Below, piece by piece: positions 1 to 5,026 of a stretch of 7,038 nt of DNA (its first letter is position 1; every line of letters starts with the position of its first letter). The notes under the pieces were generated by a model, which made no database searches, was not told the DNA's origin, and saw only the letters and a program-made list of their open reading frames with translations. A program made the position numbers and the translations under genes. Origin of the DNA: DATESN01 sp035270785 (lineage in GTDB: Bacteria; Bacillota; Clostridia; Lachnospirales; Lachnospiraceae); assembly GCA_035270785.1 (NCBI GenBank), contig DATESN010000068.1, positions 1 to 7,038 of the forward strand. The letters run 5' to 3'.

Positions 1-2808
1 CTTACTGTTCTTATCATCCGAATAAGGAATATTTGGCTCATATTCTGCCCCCGACCATCCAGATTGAAACTCTTCGAAAATTTCATCGTTGCCCACCTGG
101 AAGTAGCCACGTCCTGTGCTTGTAATAAATGCAGCGTCTGGACGTTTCAGCATCTCATTGGAATCTTGTTTATCCGCTACACGTAAACATATTCTAAAAC
201 GGGTATTTGACCAGATTTCATCATCCACTACTCCCGATGGTTTCTGTGTAGCCAAAATCAAGTTGATACCCAAGCTACGACCTACCCGTGCTGCTGACAC
301 CAACGCACGTACAAACTCTGGTTGTTCTTTTTTTAGTTCCGCAAATTCATCGGCGATAATAAGTAAATGGGGCATCGGCTCTGTGGCTACCCCAGATCGA
401 TATAGTTCAATATAGGCATCTATATGTTTCACCTTATATTCGTTAAAAATACGTTGACGGCTCTTTATCTCTGCGTTGATGGAAAGTAACGCACGGTTTG
501 TAGCATTACCACCCAAGTTCGTAATAACTCCTGATAGGTGCGGAAGACCCACAAAACTCTGGGCCATACCGCCACCCTTGTAATCAATAAGAATAAAAGC
601 AATCTCATGGGGGTGATAGTTAACGACAAGGGATAAAATGTAGCTTTGTAACGTCTCTGATTTACCAGATCCTGTAGTTCCAGCTACAAGCCCATGAGGA
701 CCATGGTACTTCTCATGAATATCCAGATAGAGTGGCTGATTACCTGATTTGTATCCAATCATAGATTTCATACTCTCATAGGTACGATTTTCCAACCATT
801 TATGTAACATATCTAAATCTTCCACACAGGAAGTTTTGTACATATCCAAAAAGGTGAGTACATCTGGAATCGCCGCCGATGTATTCATTTCCCTTACCCT
901 ATATCCTGATAGTTTTCGTGCAAACACTTCCACTTCATCTTGGGTCACACTATCAAAGGTAATTTCTTCTCTTTGAGGAAATGCCCCTGTGGTACTATAA
1001 AAACCTTTATATTCCTCGTCGTCTCGTATGATTGCGGTACAACCTGAAGGAAGTTTATCCGTAGAGTTCACCAAAAACACCACTGTGATTCCAAGATCCT
1101 CAGGAGGATTAGTAAGATATTTTGCAATAGGTTCACTCTCTACTAAAGACCAATCGGCTATCACCACAATGTAGTGTGGAAGTGTTTTCGCGTTTTCATC
1201 CTTTTCTACAACGTTACGTCGTTCCAGCCTTTCACGTATAACACCACTGATAAAGTACATGACATCCCCTACCGTATTCTTATCGTTAGCTATCAAACGA
1301 AGACTTCCATCTGGTGTCCACACGTGGGGAAGGAAACGAACATAATCCCAATGATCCGATTCCCGCATGGGATAGACATAACACAAGCGGGTTTCCGTGT
1401 AGGGATGAATACCTGTAAGCTGAACGGTCAGTAATCGACTTAAACCAAGTGTTCGATCCCGGTCTTTGCTGACAATACCCAACATATTATTATTAAAAAG
1501 TGAAAGATCTACAGGCACATTATGCAATATTTCCATCGTCGACTTGATTTCATCAACCCGATCGTTTAATGGGTCATAGCCAGACATAAGCTGTTCCTTG
1601 GAAACAATAATTTGATTAGGTGAAAAAATCGTTCCACTTCCAAGACGTATGCTTAGAAAGTCTTCATGGGTTGCACTCTTTTCCCACAATCTTGTACTTT
1701 TGTCTTCTACAAATGCAATCACTTCCCTAGACGAAGGTAGCATATGCATCAGCACGCTCCTATTATATTCAATTCGACTCTGCACTCTAGTAGCAATTTT
1801 AGCTAAATAATCCGTGTAGGTTTTGATACGACTTGTTTCAGTTTCCAAATCTTCTTTCTTTTGATAACGGATATTAAGCAGCGCCCACATCGCTCCTAGT
1901 CCAGCAGCACCTACTGACATAACTATCCCGCTGGCCATAGAGCCTCCGCCCCCCATCATCATCGCCCCAGCAACCATGGGTATCATCATAGTAAAAGCGG
2001 GTCCAATGGTAAAAAGAATTGGTTGACGCTTTTGTTCATTTTTATGTGGTGCTTTTTCAATAGAAAATGTTTCCGCATCTAATTTTTCCAAAGTACGAGG
2101 GGTACGAAGAAAATAAAATTCTTCTTTCTCATAATCCCTTTGTTCCTCTTCAACGATACTCCCCTCAATTAGGATGGTTTTCATCTTAAGATTGTCTACT
2201 ACGCAGCTCCCTTTTGGGTTGTTAATAGCAAGAACATTTCCAAGATAAATAATTTTCAAACCAATTATATAGATGACATCTCCATATTTTAGTATTCGAT
2301 TTCCTGTAAGAAGACGGCCTTCCACAAAGGTACCGTTGACGCTATCCAAATCTCGCACAATGACCTTTCCATTTTCGCTTATTATTTCCGCGTGTTTAGG
2401 AGAGCAAAACTGACTGTTATAGCAAATAACGTTGCCTTCCTCACTTCCAATCTTTACCCAAGGGCAGATATTTACATCAAGAAAGTATTTATCAAACTGT
2501 GTATTTCCTTCATCTGCCTCGTCTACTGTCACCGAAAATACGGTATCTCCACCTGCAAGCTGACAGTTTAACAATAGACCTGGCTTCAAGTTTACTTTTT
2601 CCACTAATTGCTCATTTATTGTTATGACAAATTGCTTAGAACTACTAAAAGTCCACGCATCATCCCACACCTCTAAGGGTAATGTAATATCCTCATACCA
2701 ACCGCTGATATGGGGCCTAATATCCACCGGTGATTTTTTATTATTGATGCTTGGTAGATAAATTTCCTGAAAACCATTTTCAAAAACGACTGTTATCAAT
2801 ATATTCAC
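1..2808 (-). CDS. essC: EssC/YukBA-type type VII secretion ATPase (FHA + FtsK/SpoIIIE), 3' end outside the window
   Basis: The visible 936 codons have no stop and run off the left edge. EssC is the membrane motor of T7SSb, which exports WXG100/LXG-type substrates. In order: a divergent FHA-like region (about 1-100); a clear FHA domain (about 107-190) with SPKH at 137-140, S156 and NGT at 159-161; two adjacent membrane helices (about 262-286 and 288-312) with a Gly/Met-rich turn; a helical linker and a degenerate middle region; then the first FtsK/SpoIIIE ATPase domain (about 680-925). That domain has Walker A GTTGSGKS (K716), Walker B LLIIADEF (D820, E821), and the EssC-typical GRSLGI and ATQKPSGVV stretches. 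Full-length EssC is usually about 1,450-1,500 residues, so further ATPase domains should lie beyond the window. GTG at 2808 is preferred as the start because AAGGAG lies 7 nt upstream; an in-frame ATG two codons earlier (2814) is only one base from GGAG. It follows the 434-residue gene by 14 nt, so the two are probably co-transcribed. Confidence 0.95.
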   Translation of the reverse strand, partial: MNILITVVFENGFQEIYLPSINNKKSPVDIRPHISGWYEDITLPLEVWDDAWTFSSSKQFVITINEQLVEKVNLKPGLLLNCQLAGGDTVFSVTVDEADEGNTQFDKYFLDVNICPWVKIGSEEGNVICYNSQFCSPKHAEIISENGKVIVRDLDSVNGTFVEGRLLTGNRILKYGDVIYIIGLKIIYLGNVLAINNPKGSCVVDNLKMKTILIEGSIVEEEQRDYEKEEFYFLRTPRTLEKLDAETFSIEKAPHKNEQKRQPILFTIGPAFTMMIPMVAGAMMMGGGGSMASGIVMSVGAAGLGAMWALLNIRYQKKEDLETETSRIKTYTDYLAKIATRVQSRIEYNRSVLMHMLPSSREVIAFVEDKSTRLWEKSATHEDFLSIRLGSGTIFSPNQIIVSKEQLMSGYDPLNDRVDEIKSTMEILHNVPVDLSLFNNNMLGIVSKDRDRTLGLSRLLTVQLTGIHPYTETRLCYVYPMRESDHWDYVRFLPHVWTPDGSLRLIANDKNTVGDVMYFISGVIRERLERRNVVEKDENAKTLPHYIVVIADWSLVESEPIAKYLTNPPEDLGITVVFLVNSTDKLPSGCTAIIRDDEEYKGFYSTTGAFPQREEITFDSVTQDEVEVFARKLSGYRVREMNTSAAIPDVLTFLDMYKTSCVEDLDMLHKWLENRTYESMKSMIGYKSGNQPLYLDIHEKYHGPHGLVAGTTGSGKSETLQSYILSLVVNYHPHEIAFILIDYKGGGMAQSFVGLPHLSGVITNLGGNATNRALLSINAEIKSRQRIFNEYKVKHIDAYIELYRSGVATEPMPHLLIIADEFAELKKEQPEFVRALVSAARVGRSLGINLILATQKPSGVVDDEIWSNTRFRICLRVADKQDSNEMLKRPDAAFITSTGRGYFQVGNDEIFEEFQSGWSGAEYEPNIPYSDDKNSK

Positions 2809-2815
2809 AAGCATT

Positions 2816-2821
2816 CTCCTT
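2816..2821 (-). promoter_or_regulatory. Ribosome binding site of essC
   Basis: The coding-strand AAGGAG lies within the 14-nt gap after the stop of the upstream gene. It is 7 nt from GTG (2808) but only 1 nt from the in-frame ATG (2814), which decides the start in favour of GTG. Confidence 0.75.
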
Positions 2822-2822
2822 C

Positions 2823-4127
2823 TTAATTATCTGCCCTACTATTATAAATCCCATCGAATAATTTCATATATTCGTCAGTCTGTTCCGCAGGACATATCAC
2901 CGTTGCAGACCAGAACAATCTGGAATTATCACGTTCGTTGTTCCACCCTCCAAATATGGAGCACATATAGAGTGTTTTGCCATCACTGTTGTATGTCATC
3001 TTGAAATATGCCACGTTATCTTCAACACTGGATGAATTTTCCGTCACCACTACACCACCTGCAATTGTCTCCTCATAAGATTCCAGCATAGCATCCTTCA
3101 CCGACATCAAGTCCTCACTTTGAAAACTACCATCATCGCTTTCATAAGCTATCAGTTTATCTACTAAAATCATTGATTGATCATCAAAAGACATGAAATA
3201 AGCATGATCCTGGGTGTTTTCATATAAATAAACTTGTGTACTAGGATATGCCAAACCCATTCCCAATCCTTCTATGACAGCAAGGGAATCCAATGCCGCA
3301 TATGGTTCCATGTACCAATCCTCAGACTCATCTTCCCACGCGTACTCATTATCAATTACTCTTTCATATGTAACATCATCACTATCCATTAAAATATCTG
3401 CATTATAAAACACAAGAACGTATTCTAGTTCATTATATTTGATCGTGATAGTATCTTCTTTCACAGTATATTCCCCATAGGCCAAGGAACCGTCCCAATC
3501 CTGAAATTCCATGTTTCCATCTTCATAGAAGCTAATGCTAGTCTCTGAGTCACTGTCATAATAGGTACCAATTGCATTAAAGTTATTACTTTCTATATCT
3601 GATACATTGATATTCTTTTTTGTCTTATCCGAAATCTCCTTATCTCCACCAAAAGTTAATAAGAGCACAAGAAAAGCCACAACAACGGTCGTGACACCAC
3701 CAATTATAAGCCATTGCTTCTTAGATATCTTGTTTTTCTGATTACAAAGCTTTGAATATATCGATAATTTTCTTTCCTTTTTTTGTGGAATCACACCTAG
3801 AATAGCGTCAGGATTTTCCAAAGCTTGCGCTTTTCTAACCCGAGCTTCTTCTGCGATATTGCGAGCATCTTCTTCAGCAAGTAGCTTTCTCTGGGCATTT
3901 TCAGCCTCAACTTTTTTGGATTCCTCCTCTGCTCTTCGACGTCGCTCCTCTACTTCTTGTTCCAATCGTTGCACTTGTGCTTCAGCGGCCATTCGCCGCT
4001 CTTCCTTTTCTTTTATCCTTCGTTCATTTTCTTGCTGTTCCAATTGCTTCTTTCGAGCTGAAACAAATAGCGCCGATGTTGTATCAGACGAAGGAGCACC
4101 AGTAGTTATTTTTTTTTCCTCATCCAT
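2823..4127 (-). CDS. Unassigned bitopic membrane protein with coiled coil and acidic ectodomain, upstream of essC
   Basis: This 434-residue protein was not recognised as a named family. Residues 1-21 are Ser/Thr-rich. Residues about 22-103 form a very highly charged Glu/Arg/Lys/Ala helix, probably coiled coil. A basic juxtamembrane stretch (116-138) precedes a single membrane helix (W139-F159), so by the positive-inside rule the N-terminus is cytoplasmic and residues 160-434 lie outside. The ectodomain is acidic. Residues about 184-255 have short beta strands with a GTYYD...FYEDGN...GEYTV...ITIKY pattern like small lipocalin-type or DUF5640-like domains. Residues about 288-430 look like a second alpha/beta domain, possibly PsbP/Mog1-like (weak inference), with Cys389 and Cys412. 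It has no signal peptidase site, lipobox or catalytic motif that I can see. The start at 4127 is fixed by an SD 9 nt upstream and an in-frame TAA two codons before it. Its position 14 nt before essC suggests a T7SSb accessory or scaffold role. Size and topology recall EssB, but there is no pseudokinase-like cytoplasmic domain. Confidence 0.9.
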   Translation of the reverse strand: MDEEKKITTGAPSSDTTSALFVSARKKQLEQQENERRIKEKEERRMAAEAQVQRLEQEVEERRRRAEEESKKVEAENAQRKLLAEEDARNIAEEARVRKAQALENPDAILGVIPQKKERKLSIYSKLCNQKNKISKKQWLIIGGVTTVVVAFLVLLLTFGGDKEISDKTKKNINVSDIESNNFNAIGTYYDSDSETSISFYEDGNMEFQDWDGSLAYGEYTVKEDTITIKYNELEYVLVFYNADILMDSDDVTYERVIDNEYAWEDESEDWYMEPYAALDSLAVIEGLGMGLAYPSTQVYLYENTQDHAYFMSFDDQSMILVDKLIAYESDDGSFQSEDLMSVKDAMLESYEETIAGGVVVTENSSSVEDNVAYFKMTYNSDGKTLYMCSIFGGWNNERDNSRLFWSATVICPAEQTDEYMKLFDGIYNSRADN

Positions 4128-4136
4128 ATATTATTT

Positions 4137-4143
4137 CTCCTTT
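4137..4143 (-). promoter_or_regulatory. Ribosome binding site of the 434-residue gene, fused to the repeat array
   Basis: AAAGGAG on the coding strand lies 9 nt before ATG (4127). Its AAA is the last part of the final GAATAAA unit, so the tandem array runs directly into the Shine-Dalgarno. Changes in repeat number would leave the SD-to-start spacing unchanged but alter everything upstream of it. Confidence 0.8.
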
Positions 4144-4209
4144 ATTCTTTATTCTTTATTCTTTATTCTTTATTCTTTATTTTTTATTCTTTATTCTTTA
4201 TTCTTATTC
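4141..4209 (-). repeat. Heptanucleotide tandem repeat, (GAATAAA)x9 plus a degenerate tenth unit
   Basis: Read on the plus strand, units of TTTATTC start at 4141, 4148, 4155, 4162, 4169, 4176, 4183, 4190 and 4197. Eight are perfect; the sixth (4176-4182) has C changed to T. A 6-base unit lacking one T follows (4204-4209). On the coding strand this is a purine-rich, structure-poor run in the 5' leader or promoter of the 434-residue gene and essC. Such short perfect arrays expand and contract by replication slippage. Confidence 0.97.
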
Positions 4210-4220
4210 TTTTTCCCCTT

Positions 4221-4245
4221 ATGATTATTTCATTCAATGAATCAT
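4221..4245. promoter_or_regulatory. Dyad-symmetric candidate operator just upstream of the repeat array
   Basis: TTCATT-C-AATGAA (4229-4241) is a perfect 6+6 inverted repeat around one base. It sits inside a second inverted pair, ATGATT (4221-4226) with AATCAT (4240-4245), which overlaps its right arm. The odd-centred dyad suits a dimeric DNA-binding protein. It has no T tract, so it is not a terminator. The binding protein is unknown; the adjacent LuxR-type regulator is one candidate (inference). Confidence 0.4.
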
Positions 4246-4300
4246 TTTATTTTGAAACTAAAATACTTTTACATTCGTTTTAAAAATATCATTTTTTAAT

Positions 4301-4323
4301 ACTTTCGGGTACACCCTAAAAGT
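4301..4323. promoter_or_regulatory. Imperfect 23-bp inverted repeat downstream of the regulator terminator
   Basis: The arms are ACTTT/AAAGT and GGGT/ACCC, with a one- versus two-base internal asymmetry and a 2-bp centre. Neither strand has a following T run, so a terminator is unlikely. It may be an operator for the essC transcription unit or a small leader hairpin. Symmetry is the only evidence. Confidence 0.35.
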
Positions 4324-4344
4324 TACCTCCTATTCAAAAAGGTC

Positions 4345-4380
4345 AAAAAAAGCTGGGGTTTTATTATCACCCCAACTTTT
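4345..4380 (-). terminator. Rho-independent terminator after the response regulator
   Basis: The coding strand folds AGTTGGGGT against ACCCCAGCT with a loop of about nine bases and one internal G-U pair, followed directly by seven T residues. It begins about 10 nt after the regulator stop codon. On the plus strand the wobble pair becomes a C-A mismatch and the T run is only four, so it works best in the minus direction. It separates the phosphorelay from the essC unit. Confidence 0.9.
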
Positions 4381-4390
4381 ATCTTTTATG

Positions 4391-5026
4391 TTATATTAAA
4401 AAAAGTTTTTTTAACTCACTTCTTTTTCTTACGTACTTTTTACCATAAATGACACCCACAACCTTTTTTACATAGTTATAAGAATAATGAAGTTCTTCTC
4501 CAATTTCTTGATTGCTGTATCCTAAAGCGATTAACCTAAATACCTTACGCTCCGTCGTTGTTAAATCCATTGCCAGAATTTCATATCTTTTTTCATCTAT
4601 CCTAGCTTCCTTATCATTTTTCTTGGTTTCACTAAATTGCTTTACTTTCCTTCCCGTTTCTAGATGTATCTTTAGCCGTGCCAATAGAATTTCCTTGATA
4701 AAAGGCTTTGTGATGTAATCCACAGCGCCACACGATAACCCCTTTAGTTCCGCCTCTGTATTTGTGACTCCTGTTAGAAAGATAATCGGAACATTCCACA
4801 TATCCTTTATGTTACGAAGGGCAGGTAGTGTTTCAAATCCGCTAATACCTGGCATTTCAATATCTAAAAGGATAATATCTGGCATGTAGTCTGTCTGTAG
4901 TAATGCGATAGCCTCCTGCCCTGATTTTACACAGCTCACTGCATAATGGTTACGCAAAATCTCACCTGCCATTCTTAGGAGCGCTGGATCATCGTCTATA
5001 ATTAATACCGCATTTTTATTTTCCAT
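4391..5026 (-). CDS. Response regulator, REC + LuxR/NarL-type helix-turn-helix
   Basis: This 211-residue protein is a transcription factor controlled by phosphorylation. The REC domain (about 5-122) has the acidic pocket D11-D13, the phospho-acceptor D55 in LLDIEMPG, T85 and K107 in TKPF, so it looks active. A short charged linker leads to a C-terminal LuxR/GerE-type HTH (about 154-211), with LTTTERKVFRLIALGYSNQEI in the usual position. The recognition-helix part (YNYVKKVVGVIYGKK) replaces the common TVKxH motif. The length fits NarL/FixJ regulators. Its ATG overlaps the end of the kinase gene by 11 nt, with AAGGAA shortly upstream inside the kinase frame, so translation is probably coupled. 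The likely phosphodonor is the HPt domain of that kinase. Its target genes are not shown by sequence; the essC unit just downstream is a possible target (inference). Confidence 0.93.
   Translation of the reverse strand: MENKNAVLIIDDDPALLRMAGEILRNHYAVSCVKSGQEAIALLQTDYMPDIILLDIEMPGISGFETLPALRNIKDMWNVPIIFLTGVTNTEAELKGLSCGAVDYITKPFIKEILLARLKIHLETGRKVKQFSETKKNDKEARIDEKRYEILAMDLTTTERKVFRLIALGYSNQEIGEELHYSYNYVKKVVGVIYGKKYVRKRSELKKLFLI

Noticed and set aside
116..415. Plus-strand open frames inside essC, the regulator and the kinase
   Set aside because: They are antisense to long minus-strand genes with clear protein families and have no independent support.
4141..4209. CRISPR array
   Set aside because: The units are 7 bp with no spacers, so this is a simple tandem repeat.
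3859..4224. Plus-strand open frame rich in Ser and Phe that extends into the repeat array
   Set aside because: It is the antisense of the coiled-coil codons plus the heptamer array and has no ribosome binding site. Its low-complexity composition is a by-product of the Glu/Arg codons on the other strand.
4283..4291. Extended -10-like TGATATTTT on the minus strand as promoter of the essC unit
   Set aside because: Only four of six bases match the -10 consensus and no -35 element lies at the right distance. AT-rich DNA gives many such matches, and no convincing sigma-A promoter was found anywhere in 4128-4344.
4258..4314. Possible 18-codon leader peptide (GTG at 4314) after a strong AGGAGG (4326-4331)
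   Set aside because: The SD-like sequence is striking, but the spacing is 11 nt, the start is GTG, and the peptide is unremarkable with no regulatory hallmark such as repeated rare codons. It is not enough to call a gene.
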